DNA of 64,000 bases from Xanthomonas hyacinthi (GTDB lineage Bacteria > Pseudomonadota > Gammaproteobacteria > Xanthomonadales > Xanthomonadaceae). Position numbers and translations under genes: made by a program. The stretch covers positions 3,975,001-4,039,000 of the forward strand of contig NZ_CP043476.1 of NCBI RefSeq assembly GCF_009769165.1, read 5' to 3'. Shown here in pieces: positions 33,971 through 43,108 of the stretch (its first letter is position 1; the number at the start of each line of letters is the position of its first letter). A model generated the notes under the pieces. It ran no database searches and was not told where the DNA came from. It was given only the letters and a program-made list of their open reading frames with translations.

Positions 33971-36900
33971 GCCGCCGTCTCTGCCGTTCGCGCGCCGTTG
34001 CGGCCGACACGCAGCGCGAACAGCAGGTCGTACAGCACCGGGATCACGCCCAGCGTGACCAGCGTGCCCAGCGCCAGGCCGCCGATCATGGTGATCGCCA
34101 TGCCGGTCCACAGCGGCCCGGCGAACAGCATCAGCGGGACCAGGCCGACGATGCAGGTCAGCTTGGTCATCACGATCGGGCGCAGGCGCTTGACCGCCGC
34201 GGCGACCACCGCCTCGTGCCGGTCCAGGCCGTCGGCCAGTTCGGCGTCGATGCGTTCCAGCAGCAGCACCGCGTTGTTGACGATGATGCCGGCCAGCGCG
34301 AGCAGGCCGAAGGTGGCCATGAAGCCGAACGGGTAGCCGGTGACGAGCAGCGCCAGGGCCGCGCCGATCAGCACGAACGGAATGCTGGCGACGACGATGA
34401 ACAGCTTGCGGAACGAATTGAATTGCCAGATGAACAGCAGCAGGATCGCGCCCAGCGCATGCGGCATGTACTGCAGCAAGGCCTGGTTGGCCTCGGCCGA
34501 ATCCTCCAGCTCGCCGCCCATCTCGATGCGGTAGCCCGGCGGCAGGCGCAGCGCGGCGACCTTGTCGGCCAGGGCGGCGACGACCTCGTCGGTGGTCATC
34601 TGCGGATTGTGCCCGGTGATGGTGATGGCGCGGCTCAGGTTGCGGCGCTGGATCGCCGACGGTTCGAAAGACAAGGCGATCTCGGCGATCGCCGACAACG
34701 GCACGGCGGCGCCGCCGGCCTGCGGATAGAGCAGGGTGCTGCCCGGATCGCTGGCCGCGTCGCGTTCGTCGGCGCCGCCGCGCAGCACGATCGGCACGTT
34801 GACGCTGTCGTCGCGGACCACCGAGGCATCGATGCCGCTGTAGCGCAGTTGCAGGGCCTGGGCGATGTCGTCGCTGCTGACCCCGGCGCGGCGCGCCTTG
34901 GCCTGGTCGACCCGGACCTCGTAGCGGGGAATGCGGATCTCCCAGTCGTCGCTGACGTCGACGGTGCCCGGCAGCTGCCGCAGGGCCTGGGCGATGCCGG
35001 CGGCGGCGCGGCGCAACTGCGCTTCATCCGGGCCGATCACCCGGTAGATCGCCACGCCGGACTCGGTCGAGCCCATCGAGAAGCGCTTGGGCTCGGCGCG
35101 CACGGCCGGATAGCCGGCGCGGATGTGCTGGCGAACGCGGGCGATGACCGCGTCGATGTCGGTGCCGGGACGGACGCTGACCGTGAAGTAGGCGATGTTG
35201 GCCGCGGCCTGCGGCGGGTTCAGGCCCAGCACGATGCGCGGCCCGCCGTCGGCCACGTAGCCGATGCTGTCGACGATCTCGGGGTTGCGTTTGCGATCGG
35301 CCAGCCAGTTGCTGATCGATTGCACGGTGTGCAGGGTCTGCCGCGAATCGCTGCCCGGCTGCAGGGTCACCGGCATCTGGAATTGCAGGCGGTCGGACTT
35401 GGGCAGGAAGCTGTAGGGAATCGAGCCCAGGATCGTGGCCGCCGCCGCCAACAGCAGCAGCATGCTGCCCAGGAACAGCGCCTTGTGCGCGAGCAACTGT
35501 TCGATGATGCGCCGGTAGCCGCGGTACAGCCTGGAATCGTAGTGGTCGGCGCCGTCGGCATGCGCGGCGCTGTGCGCGCGCGCGAAGTACATGCACAGCA
35601 GCGGGGTCACGGTGACGCTGAGCAGCCACGAGCCGAGCAGGGTCACCGCCAGCACGATCGCCAGCGAGCGCATGTATTCGTTGGTGCTGGTCTGGCCGAA
35701 GAAGAACGGCGAGAACGCCAGCACGATGACCAGCGAGGAGGTCAGCAGCGGCAGCGCCAGGGTGCGCCCTGCGGCTTCGCAGGCCTGCCGGCGCTCTTCG
35801 CCGGTGGTCAGGCGGCGCTCGATGTCCTCGGCGATGACGATGCCGTTGTCCACCAGCAGCCCCAGCGCCAGGATGATCGCGGCGATGGAGACGGTCTGCA
35901 GTTGCACGTCCAGCGCACGCATCACGATCAGCGTGCCGAGGATGGTCAGCGGCACGATCGCGCCGACGATCAGGCCGGTGCGCCAGCCCAGGAACAGCAT
36001 CACCACCGCCATCACGATGAGCACGGTCTCGCCCATGACGTGGTGCATCTTGCCCATCTCGCGTTCCACCACGTCGGCCTGGAACGTGACCACGTGCTGG
36101 GAAAAACCGGCCGGCAGCATCCGTGCGGTCTCGTCGAGCTTCTGCCGCAGCGCCTGGCCGACTTGCGCGATGTTGTAGCCGGGCGCCATCGACACCGCCA
36201 CCACCACCGCCGGTTGGCCCTGGTAGATGGCGGCGCTGTCCGGCGGATCGGCCGGCATCAGCTCGATGCGCGCCAGCTGCGACAGCGGGATCTGGCGCGC
36301 GTCATCGGCGCCGGAAACGGAGATCAGCGTATTGCGCAATTCGTCCAGGGTGCGGATTTCGCCGGAGGCGGTCACGGTCATCGCCAGGCCGGAGGCGGCG
36401 ATCTGGCCGCCGCTGGCGACCACGTTCTCGGCGCGCAGCTGTTGCGCCACCGCGCTCGGGGTCAGGCCGGCCTCGCTCAGCCGGGTGCGCTCGAAGGCGA
36501 CGTAGATGCGGTCCTCGCGCAGCCCGTGGAAGCTGACGCGTTCCACCCCGGGCACGGTGTACAGCTGGGCGCGCATTTCCCGCAGCGGCCCGCGCATCTC
36601 GCTGGTGCCGAAGCCCGGTGCGGTGACCGCGATCGAGGCGATCGCGACGCGGCCGAAATCGTCGTCGACGAACGGCCCCTGGGTGCCCGGCGGCAGCTCG
36701 GCGCCGGCTTCGGCCGCCTTGTTGCGGACCCGCTGCCACAGCGCTAGCAGGTCGTCGACGTCGTCGCGGGCGGTCAGCTGCACGATCGCGCTGCCCGGCC
36801 GGACCGTGGTGACGATCTTCTTGATCCCGGTGAGTTCGCGCAGGTGTTCCTCGAGCGGGCGCGCGATCATGTTCTCGACGCGCTCGCTGGGCATGCCCGG

Positions 36901-37053
36901 AAACGCGACCTGCACCACCGCATCGCGCACGGTGACGCTGGGTTCCTCCTGCGAGGGAAAGCCGAGGAAGGCGACGATGCCGCCGATCAGGATCAGCGCG
37001 GCGCTGAACAGCGCGAAGCGGCTCGAAGCGAGGGTGGCACGGGTCAGGTTCAT
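33967..37053 (-). CDS. RND-family efflux transporter (inner-membrane pump)
   Basis: A 1028-residue pump of the AcrB/HAE1 superfamily with the usual two-fold layout: TM1 near residues 13-32, a large periplasmic loop, TM2-TM6 (about 335-470), TM7 near 520, a second loop and TM8-TM12 (about 850-1010). TM4 carries LGLLVDNGIVIAED; only one of the two Asp residues of AcrB-type drug pumps is kept, as in several other RND groups. It overlaps the adaptor gene by ATGA and the lipoprotein gene by GTGA. The substrate is unknown. Confidence 0.94.
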   Translation of the reverse strand: MNLTRATLASSRFALFSAALILIGGIVAFLGFPSQEEPSVTVRDAVVQVAFPGMPSERVENMIARPLEEHLRELTGIKKIVTTVRPGSAIVQLTARDDVDDLLALWQRVRNKAAEAGAELPPGTQGPFVDDDFGRVAIASIAVTAPGFGTSEMRGPLREMRAQLYTVPGVERVSFHGLREDRIYVAFERTRLSEAGLTPSAVAQQLRAENVVASGGQIAASGLAMTVTASGEIRTLDELRNTLISVSGADDARQIPLSQLARIELMPADPPDSAAIYQGQPAVVVAVSMAPGYNIAQVGQALRQKLDETARMLPAGFSQHVVTFQADVVEREMGKMHHVMGETVLIVMAVVMLFLGWRTGLIVGAIVPLTILGTLIVMRALDVQLQTVSIAAIILALGLLVDNGIVIAEDIERRLTTGEERRQACEAAGRTLALPLLTSSLVIVLAFSPFFFGQTSTNEYMRSLAIVLAVTLLGSWLLSVTVTPLLCMYFARAHSAAHADGADHYDSRLYRGYRRIIEQLLAHKALFLGSMLLLLAAAATILGSIPYSFLPKSDRLQFQMPVTLQPGSDSRQTLHTVQSISNWLADRKRNPEIVDSIGYVADGGPRIVLGLNPPQAAANIAYFTVSVRPGTDIDAVIARVRQHIRAGYPAVRAEPKRFSMGSTESGVAIYRVIGPDEAQLRRAAAGIAQALRQLPGTVDVSDDWEIRIPRYEVRVDQAKARRAGVSSDDIAQALQLRYSGIDASVVRDDSVNVPIVLRGGADERDAASDPGSTLLYPQAGGAAVPLSAIAEIALSFEPSAIQRRNLSRAITITGHNPQMTTDEVVAALADKVAALRLPPGYRIEMGGELEDSAEANQALLQYMPHALGAILLLFIWQFNSFRKLFIVVASIPFVLIGAALALLVTGYPFGFMATFGLLALAGIIVNNAVLLLERIDAELADGLDRHEAVVAAAVKRLRPIVMTKLTCIVGLVPLMLFAGPLWTGMAITMIGGLALGTLVTLGVIPVLYDLLFALRVGRNGARTAETAA

Positions 37054-38168
37054 GGCGAGGCGGTGCCGCTCAGGCGGGTATCGGGACGGAAGGGGACGAC
37101 GGTCTGTCCGTCGCTGAGGAAGGCCGCGCCAGCGGCGACGATGCGCTCGCCGGCGCTGAGTCCCTGGCGGACCTGCACGCGGCCGTCCGCGGCAGTGCCG
37201 GTCACGATCTGGCGGCGGCGCACGCTGGCGTTGCTGCCCTGGTAGACGAACACCATCGGCTTGCCGTTGCCCACGCTCGGCAGCAGCGCGCTGAGCGGCA
37301 CGCTCAATGGCCGCGCTTCGTTGCGGGGCAGGGCGAGCAACAGGTTCTCGCCGCTGCGCAAGCGCGCAGCGTCGCCGGCAAGGCTGTCGAACAACGCCTG
37401 CACGGTCGCGCCGCCTTCCAGGCGATCGGAGACGCTGCGCAGTTGCAACGGCAGCGCTCGCTCGGGCGCATTGGCCCGATACGCGGTCGCCGCCTGGCCG
37501 GGACGCAGTGCCGAGGCCAGCGACGCCGGCAGCGCGACCGTCACCTGGGCGCGGCCCCGGCCTTCCACCTGCAGCACCGGCTGGCCCGCTGCAACGTTGG
37601 CGTCGGGCTGTTGCAGCCGGGCCACGACGCTGCCGTCGAACGGCGCGCGCAGATCGGCCTGGCGCAGGCCGCGGCGTGCCAGGGCCAGATCCGATTGCGT
37701 GCTGCGCAGGCGCGCCTGCGCGCTGGCGAAGGCGGTCTTGGCGGCGGTCAAGCTGGTCGCGGAGGCGGCGCCGTCCTCGAACATGGCCTGCTGCTGGGCC
37801 AGCTGGGTCTGCTGCTGACGCAGGTCGGCGGCGGCGATGGTGACGTTGGCGTCGGCCTGCTCGACGCGCAAGCGGGTTGGCTCCGGATCCAGGCGCGCCA
37901 GGATCTGGCCCTGGCGCACGCGGTCGCCGACATCCACTTCGATGGAGGCGATACGGCCGCCGCCCTCGAAGCCGAGTTCGGCACGCTGCTCCTGACGCAC
38001 TTGCGCCACGAAGCGGCTGCCATCGGTGCCGTCGCCGCTGCCGACGGCCTCCAGCTTGACCGCCCGCGGCGCTTCCGGCGCCGGCGCCGGGTCACGGCTG
38101 CAGGCGCTCAACGAGGCTGCAGCCAGGGGCACGCAGAGGGAGAGGAAGATCGCAAGACTCGGTTTCAT
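37050..38168 (-). CDS. RND periplasmic adaptor lipoprotein (HlyD/MexA family)
   Basis: A 372-residue membrane-fusion protein. The signal peptide ends in the lipobox LSAC (Cys about 23). The lipoyl-like halves (IASIEVDVGDRVRQGQILAR and LRAPFDGSVVARLQQPDANV) flank a helical hairpin, followed by beta-barrel and membrane-proximal domains. It links the RND pump to the NodT-type outer-membrane channel of the same operon. Its stop overlaps the pump start by four bases. Confidence 0.94.
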   Translation of the reverse strand: MKPSLAIFLSLCVPLAAASLSACSRDPAPAPEAPRAVKLEAVGSGDGTDGSRFVAQVRQEQRAELGFEGGGRIASIEVDVGDRVRQGQILARLDPEPTRLRVEQADANVTIAAADLRQQQTQLAQQQAMFEDGAASATSLTAAKTAFASAQARLRSTQSDLALARRGLRQADLRAPFDGSVVARLQQPDANVAAGQPVLQVEGRGRAQVTVALPASLASALRPGQAATAYRANAPERALPLQLRSVSDRLEGGATVQALFDSLAGDAARLRSGENLLLALPRNEARPLSVPLSALLPSVGNGKPMVFVYQGSNASVRRRQIVTGTAADGRVQVRQGLSAGERIVAAGAAFLSDGQTVVPFRPDTRLSGTASP

Positions 38169-38186
38169 GGGCGTTCTATGTGGCGG

Positions 38187-38990
38187 TCAGAAGGTGTAGG
38201 TCACGGCGCCGATGGCGCTGGCGAAGGCGCGGCGCTGCACGATCGGGCTGCCATCGGCAGTGTCGACATAGCGCGTGCCGCTGACCGTCAGCGAGGTGCT
38301 CCAGTGCTTGGACAGCGCGTGGTCCCAGTTGGCGCCGACCGAGTAGGCGTAGAGGCCGGAGCCGGCGCTGTAGGCGGCGAAGCGGCTGCGCGCGCTCTGC
38401 GCATCGGTCACCCCGAAGTAGGCCTGGTTGTAGCGGCGGTCGCCCCAGTGCGCGTCCAGGTCCATGGTCAGCGTGTCCCTGTCGTTCTGCAGCAGGGTGA
38501 ACTTGGCGCCGGCACGATAGGCGTTGCGGCGCGCGCCATCCTTCAAGGCGAATTCGGCTTCGGCGTCCAGCATCAGGTACGGGGTGAACTGCTGCGCGAT
38601 CATGGTGCGGCTGGTCACCGAGCCGGGCACGTCGCCCATGCCGGCCAGCGTTCTGGAGCCCGGGCGCCAGCTGCTGTTGCGGTCGAGCCGGCCCAGGTCG
38701 TAGCCGAACGACTGGCTGACGTAGAAGCCGCCATCGCCCTGGAACTGCACGCCGAGGCCGCGCACGCTGTCGAAGAACAGGATGCCGCTCTGCGCCGCCA
38801 GAACCGGCGCGGGCAGCACGCGGTCGTCCCTGGAGCCGAAGTAGCGCGGTGCCGCCACCGCGGCGACGCCGACGCTGAGTTCGGTCTGATGGCCGAACAG
38901 GCGGAAGCCGGAGGCATCGGCGTCGGCGGCGTTGGCCGCCAGCGGCGACACGGCGCAGGCCAGGATCGGGAGCAATGCGATTGTTTTCAT
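38187..38990 (-). CDS. MipA/OmpV-family outer-membrane protein
   Basis: A 267-residue exported barrel with a signal peptide ending about ANAAD and the MipA/OmpV features (VGVAAVAAPRYFGSRDDRVL near the N-terminus, repeated aromatic strands, terminal IGAVTYTF). Relatives act as scaffolds for peptidoglycan synthesis or as antibiotic- or cation-responsive porin-like proteins. It lies between the NodT channel and the adaptor genes with 18-26 bp gaps. An OmpV protein inside an RND operon is uncommon but also known near two-component systems. Confidence 0.9.
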   Translation of the reverse strand: MKTIALLPILACAVSPLAANAADADASGFRLFGHQTELSVGVAAVAAPRYFGSRDDRVLPAPVLAAQSGILFFDSVRGLGVQFQGDGGFYVSQSFGYDLGRLDRNSSWRPGSRTLAGMGDVPGSVTSRTMIAQQFTPYLMLDAEAEFALKDGARRNAYRAGAKFTLLQNDRDTLTMDLDAHWGDRRYNQAYFGVTDAQSARSRFAAYSAGSGLYAYSVGANWDHALSKHWSTSLTVSGTRYVDTADGSPIVQRRAFASAIGAVTYTF

Positions 38991-39016
38991 GAGCGGACTC
39001 TTGGACGTGGGGGAGG

Positions 39017-40474
39017 TCAGGATGCGTGCGGCAACTGCACGCCATAGAACGCGCGGAACAGCGCGATGCGGTTGAGGAGCAGCGCCTGGCGCGCCTGCAG
39101 GTGCTCCAGCGCGGCCTGCTCGGCGGCGATGCGTTCGCCGAGCAGCTCGGGGCGATCCTGCAGGCCCTGCGCGACGCGCCGGTCCATGCGTTGGATGCGT
39201 TGCAGTTCGCGCTCGCGGTTGCCGCGCTCGCGCCGTTCGCGTTGCTGCAGGCCCGGCGCGGCATCGAGCGCATCGGCGACCTCGCGGAACGCGGACTCGA
39301 TCGCCTTTTCGTAGTCGGCGACGCCGGCCTGCTTGCGCAGCTGCGCGATATCCAGGTTGGCGCGATTGCGGCCGTAATCGAAGATCGGCATGGTCAGCTG
39401 CGGCATGAAGCTCCAGGTCCGGCTACCGGCCGTGAACAGGCCGCTGAGCACGTCGCTGGCGGTCCCCAGCGAGGTGCTCAGCTTGATCGACGGGAAGAAC
39501 GCGGCACGCGCGGCGCCGATGTCGGCATTGCGCGCGCGCAGCTCGGCTTCGGCCTGCTGGATGTCCGGGCGCTGCAGCAGCAGCGCCGAGTCCAGGTCGC
39601 GCAGGGCCATGCTGCCGGCATCGGCAGGCAGCAGCTCCTCGATGTCGCCGGCGCCGGCCGGCGCGTCGTAGCCGGCGATCAGTTGCAGGGCGCGGCGCGC
39701 GGCGGCGTGGTCGCTGGCCGCCTGCAGGGCGCGGACCTGGGCCTGATCGGTCTGGTGGCGCTGGCGGTCGAGCGCGTCGTTGGAGATCAGCCCGACAGCG
39801 TGCTGGTCGTTGGCGAACGCCAGCAACGCCGCGCTGTCCTCGGCGATGGCCTGGAAGCGCGCCTGCGCCTGCGCGGCGGCGCGTTCCAGCGTATAGGTGC
39901 GCAGCACCTCGGCGACCAGCGCGCCGCGCGCGGCCAGCTGGCCGGCGCTGGATGCCAGATAGCGTTGCTGCGCGGCAGCCGACAGCGAGGCCAGCTTGCC
40001 GAACAGATCCAGTTCGAAAGCGTCGATGCCGACCGCCGCGGTGACCAGCTTCTGCCCGTAGCGCTCCTGCCGTTGCGGATCGTCGTAGCTTTGCCGGGCC
40101 TGCTGCGCATCGATGCCGATCTGCGGCAGCTGCTGCGACTGCTCGATGCGGTATTGCGCACGCGCCTGCTGCACTTGCAGGACGGTGTTGCGGAAATCCG
40201 GATTGTGCGCCAGCGCCTGCAGCATCAGCGGCGCCAGGTCGTGGTTGGGCGAGAATTCGCGCAGGAACCGCTGTTCCTGCTCCGACAGCGCCACCGCGGG
40301 GGCCGTGGCCGCCTGTGGCGCCGGCGTTGCCGATGCGCCGCCCAGCGTGCTCGGCACGCTGGCCTGCGGGCGCTCGTAGACCGGCGCCAGCGAGCAGCCG
40401 CCGAGCAGCACGGCCAGCGCGACGGCGAGGAGGCGAGGGCGATACGGACGCTTGCCTGCGGACGATACAATCAT
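39017..40474 (-). CDS. NodT-family outer-membrane efflux lipoprotein (TolC-like)
   Basis: A 485-residue outer-membrane factor. The signal peptide ends in the lipobox LGGC. Two copies of the TolC repeat are visible, with long coiled helices (LQVQQARAQYRIEQSQQLPQ) and the family segment RPDIQQAEAELRARNADIGA near residue 305. It is the first gene of the leftward efflux operon, divergent from the response-regulator gene 114 bp away, and should be the exit duct for the RND pump. Confidence 0.95.
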   Translation of the reverse strand: MIVSSAGKRPYRPRLLAVALAVLLGGCSLAPVYERPQASVPSTLGGASATPAPQAATAPAVALSEQEQRFLREFSPNHDLAPLMLQALAHNPDFRNTVLQVQQARAQYRIEQSQQLPQIGIDAQQARQSYDDPQRQERYGQKLVTAAVGIDAFELDLFGKLASLSAAAQQRYLASSAGQLAARGALVAEVLRTYTLERAAAQAQARFQAIAEDSAALLAFANDQHAVGLISNDALDRQRHQTDQAQVRALQAASDHAAARRALQLIAGYDAPAGAGDIEELLPADAGSMALRDLDSALLLQRPDIQQAEAELRARNADIGAARAAFFPSIKLSTSLGTASDVLSGLFTAGSRTWSFMPQLTMPIFDYGRNRANLDIAQLRKQAGVADYEKAIESAFREVADALDAAPGLQQRERRERGNRERELQRIQRMDRRVAQGLQDRPELLGERIAAEQAALEHLQARQALLLNRIALFRAFYGVQLPHAS

Positions 40475-40524
40475 GGGGGTCAGTCGGGGGTGGCCAATCT
40501 CGAGTGATAGAGTCGGCCGGCAAG

Positions 40525-40564
40525 TTCAAGCTGGCCTCTAGGAATCTTCAAGATTTCGTCAAGA
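40525..40564. promoter_or_regulatory. phased direct repeats between efflux operon and two-component genes
   Basis: Half-sites TTCAAGC (40525), TTCAAGA (40547) and GTCAAGA (40558) start 22 and 11 bp apart. An 11-bp period of 7-bp direct repeats is the usual layout for OmpR/PhoB-type regulators. The place, in the divergent 114-bp gap, fits autoregulation plus control of the efflux operon by the adjacent regulator. Confidence 0.5.
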
Positions 40565-40588
40565 CGCGCGACAAGGGCGGCACAGGGC

Positions 40589-41278
40589 ATGAGTTCCAAG
40601 AAGATTCTTGTCGTCGAGGACGACGCCGACAGCGCCAGCATCCTCGAGGCCTATCTGCGCCGCGACGGATTCGACGTCGCCATCGCCAGCGATGGCGCGC
40701 GCGCGATCCAGCTGCACGCGCAGTGGAAACCGGACCTGGTGCTGCTGGACGTGATGCTGCCCAGGCTGAGCGGAACCGAAGTGCTGTCGACGATCCGCCG
40801 CAGCAGCGACACCCCGGTGATCATGGTGACCGCGATGGGCGACGAGCCGGAAAAGCTCGGCGCGCTGCGCTACGGGGCCGACGACTACGTGGTCAAGCCC
40901 TACAGCCCGAAGGAAGTGGTCGCGCGCGTGTACGCGGTGCTGCGCCGCGCCGGGCCGGCCAGGGCGAGCGAGGAGCCGCTGAAGTACGAGCGGCTCACCG
41001 TCGACACCAATGCGGTGCTGGCCACGGTGCAGGACGCCGACGGCAACGACGTGCCGCTGGACCTGACCCCGACCGAATTCAACATCCTGGCCACCTTGCT
41101 GAAGACGCCGTTCAAGGCCTATACGCGCAGCGAGCTGCTGGAAATCTGCCTGCCGGAAAGCGACGCGCTGGAGCGGGTGGTGGACGCCCACGTGCACAAC
41201 CTGCGCAAGAAACTGGAAGGCGAGTGCATCACCGGGGTGCTGGTGACGGTGCGCGCGATCGGCTACCGCTTCCGATGA
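40589..41278 (+). CDS. OmpR-family response regulator
   Basis: A 229-residue regulator: receiver (acidic VVEDDADS, phosphoacceptor Asp in LVLLDVMLPRLSG, Lys in YVVKPYSPKEV) and a C-terminal winged-helix DNA-binding domain (LTPTEFNILATLLKTPFKAY, VVDAHVHNLRKKLE). It overlaps the sensor kinase gene by ATGA and is divergent from the efflux operon, which it probably controls. A region between the domains (VQDADGNDVPLDLTPTEF) is a little longer than in PhoB. Confidence 0.95.
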   Translation: MSSKKILVVEDDADSASILEAYLRRDGFDVAIASDGARAIQLHAQWKPDLVLLDVMLPRLSGTEVLSTIRRSSDTPVIMVTAMGDEPEKLGALRYGADDYVVKPYSPKEVVARVYAVLRRAGPARASEEPLKYERLTVDTNAVLATVQDADGNDVPLDLTPTEFNILATLLKTPFKAYTRSELLEICLPESDALERVVDAHVHNLRKKLEGECITGVLVTVRAIGYRFR

Positions 41279-42468
41279 AATGGCCGTTCGCTCGCCGCAC
41301 CGCGCACGCGCCGCTGTGGCAATGGGTCGGCCTGCGCATGAGCGCGCTGGCGGTGGTCACGGTGCTGGTGATCGCGTTCGGCATGTGGCTGCGTTTCGCG
41401 ATCTGGGACATCGCGACCCTGCACAAGCTGCCGCCAGCGGCGCGGCAGGAGATGATGGCGCTGCGCCAGGACCCGCACAGCAACGCGCAGCGCCTGTGGC
41501 AACTGTTCGAGCGCTACTACGACGTCGCCGATTTTCTGCCGGGATTGGCCAACCGCGACTGGCTGTTGCTGGCGGTATTGCTGATCGCCTCGATCCCGGT
41601 CATCGTGGTGTGCGGGCTGCTCGCATCGCGGCCGTTGTCGCGCCAGTTCTCCAATGTGGCCGCGGCCGCCCGGCGCATCAGCGATGGCGACTTTTCCGCA
41701 CGCGCGAAGGTGATTCCCCGTGCGCCGGACGAACTGGCCAGCTTCGCGATGGACTTCAACGGCATGACTGCGCAGCTGCAGCAATACGAGCGCGAGGTGC
41801 GCGATTCCAGCGCGATGCTGGCGCACGAACTGCGCACGCCATTGAACGCGGCGATGGGCCGGGTGCAGGGCATGCTGGATCAGGTCTTCCCGTGCAGCGA
41901 CGAACAGCTGCAGATGGTCCATCGCCAGCTGGAACAGATCAATCGCCTGGTCGGCGACCTGCACCTGCTGTCGATGGCCCGCGCCAACCAGCTGATGCTG
42001 GAGCCGCACACCTTTCCGATCGACGCGCTGATCCGCGAGCGCCTGGCCTGGCTGGCGCAGCCGCTGCAGGCTGCGCAGATGGAGGTGGCGGTGGAGGTGC
42101 GCGTGCCGGGCGGCGTGTCGATCAGCGCCGACCGCGACCGCATCGGCCAGGTGCTGTCGGTGCTGATCGACAATGCGCTGCGCTATGGAGCAGCCGGCAA
42201 GCGCTTGTCGATCGAGGTGGGCACCGAGTCCAACGATGTGCTGATCTGCGTCTGCGATCGCGGACCGGGCGTGGCGCCCGAACTGCTGCCGCGAATGGTC
42301 GACCGCTTCTGGCGGGCCGAAGATTCGCGCGCCCGGCACTCGGGCGGCAGCGGCCTGGGCCTGTCCATCGCCGCGGCGATCTGCCACGCCCATGGTGGCG
42401 CGCTGGAATTCAGCAACCGCGAAGGCGGCGGACTGTGCGCCCGGGTACGGTTGCCGCGGGCGCCTTAG
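41275..42468 (+). CDS. membrane sensor histidine kinase
   Basis: A 397-residue classical kinase. TM1 (about 17-40), a short periplasmic loop of some 60 residues, TM2 (WLLLAVLLIASIPVIVVCGL), HAMP, HisKA with SSAMLAHELRTPLNAAMG, and HATPase_c with VLIDNALRYG and GGSGLGLSIAA are all intact. ATG at 41275 overlaps the regulator stop. It would sense an envelope signal and phosphorylate the OmpR-type partner. Confidence 0.95.
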   Translation: MKWPFARRTAHAPLWQWVGLRMSALAVVTVLVIAFGMWLRFAIWDIATLHKLPPAARQEMMALRQDPHSNAQRLWQLFERYYDVADFLPGLANRDWLLLAVLLIASIPVIVVCGLLASRPLSRQFSNVAAAARRISDGDFSARAKVIPRAPDELASFAMDFNGMTAQLQQYEREVRDSSAMLAHELRTPLNAAMGRVQGMLDQVFPCSDEQLQMVHRQLEQINRLVGDLHLLSMARANQLMLEPHTFPIDALIRERLAWLAQPLQAAQMEVAVEVRVPGGVSISADRDRIGQVLSVLIDNALRYGAAGKRLSIEVGTESNDVLICVCDRGPGVAPELLPRMVDRFWRAEDSRARHSGGSGLGLSIAAAICHAHGGALEFSNREGGGLCARVRLPRAP

Positions 42469-42766
42469 GGCGTGTCATCCATCCCCTGGCAGATCGCGCC
42501 GCGCTTGCGCGTGCACGCGGCAAGGAAGCGCGAGAACGTGGAGAGGATGCCCACGCGCTGGCGAAGACGTAGCGCCGGGGGCGCGCAGGTGCGACCCTGC
42601 GGGTTGGGCCCGTCAGGCCGCCAGCCGGCGCCGCGCGGCGTGATCCGACCGCCGGTCAGGCGCTGCGCCACGCCGCAGCGGCTGGCGACCTGACAGACCC
42701 AACGCGGCCTACTCGGGCATCGATGACACGACGCCCCAGCAACGCGGCAGCGCGCGTGCGCGCCGC

Positions 42767-42979
42767 TCACACCGCGGTCAGGGTCAGCTCGCCGCCGGTG
42801 GTGGTGAACTGCTGGCCGCGGCGGATCAGCTTGCGCCCGTCGGCCAGTTCGTAGCGCAGCGCAGGTGCCGACGGCGCATTGTGCTGGGCCTGCTGCTGGT
42901 GCTGCGCTTCGTCCTGGAACTCGGTGATCAGATAGGCCTCGCCGTCGGGGCCGAGGGCGGGCAGTTGGCGGAAGGACAT
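42767..42979 (-). CDS. small conserved-looking protein of unknown function, 70 aa
   Basis: Not recognised as a named family. AGGAG lies 7 nt before the ATG, which supports a real gene. The product has a Gln/Glu/His-rich middle (FQDEAQHQQQAQHN) and a C-terminal beta-like part (YELADGRKLIRRGQQFTTTG). No signal peptide or membrane segment. It stands alone, 130 bp downstream of the ABC exporter gene's 3' end on the same strand side, with an unremarkable 298-bp gap to the kinase gene. Confidence 0.7.
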   Translation of the reverse strand: MSFRQLPALGPDGEAYLITEFQDEAQHQQQAQHNAPSAPALRYELADGRKLIRRGQQFTTTGGELTLTAV

Positions 42980-43108
42980 GGCGTGTCTCCTGTCGAAGGC
43001 GATTCATCGAACGGGGTTTGCGCCGCAAGCGATGCCGGCGCCGGTGCGCCACAGCTGCTGCGTGGGGCGCAGCGGGACCGTAGCCCCGCCGGCGTTAGCG
43101 CGGCGTGC

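Noticed and set aside
31938..36747. Long open frames opposite or out of frame with the efflux operon (31938-34010 minus, 33952-36747 plus)
   Set aside because: Shadows of the RND pump and lipoprotein genes; low-complexity Arg/His/Gln products, no motifs.
42469..42766. Possible gene in the gap after the sensor kinase
   Set aside because: The open frames are Arg/Pro-rich on both strands with no ribosome site; the stretch looks like intergenic repeat material and is not called.
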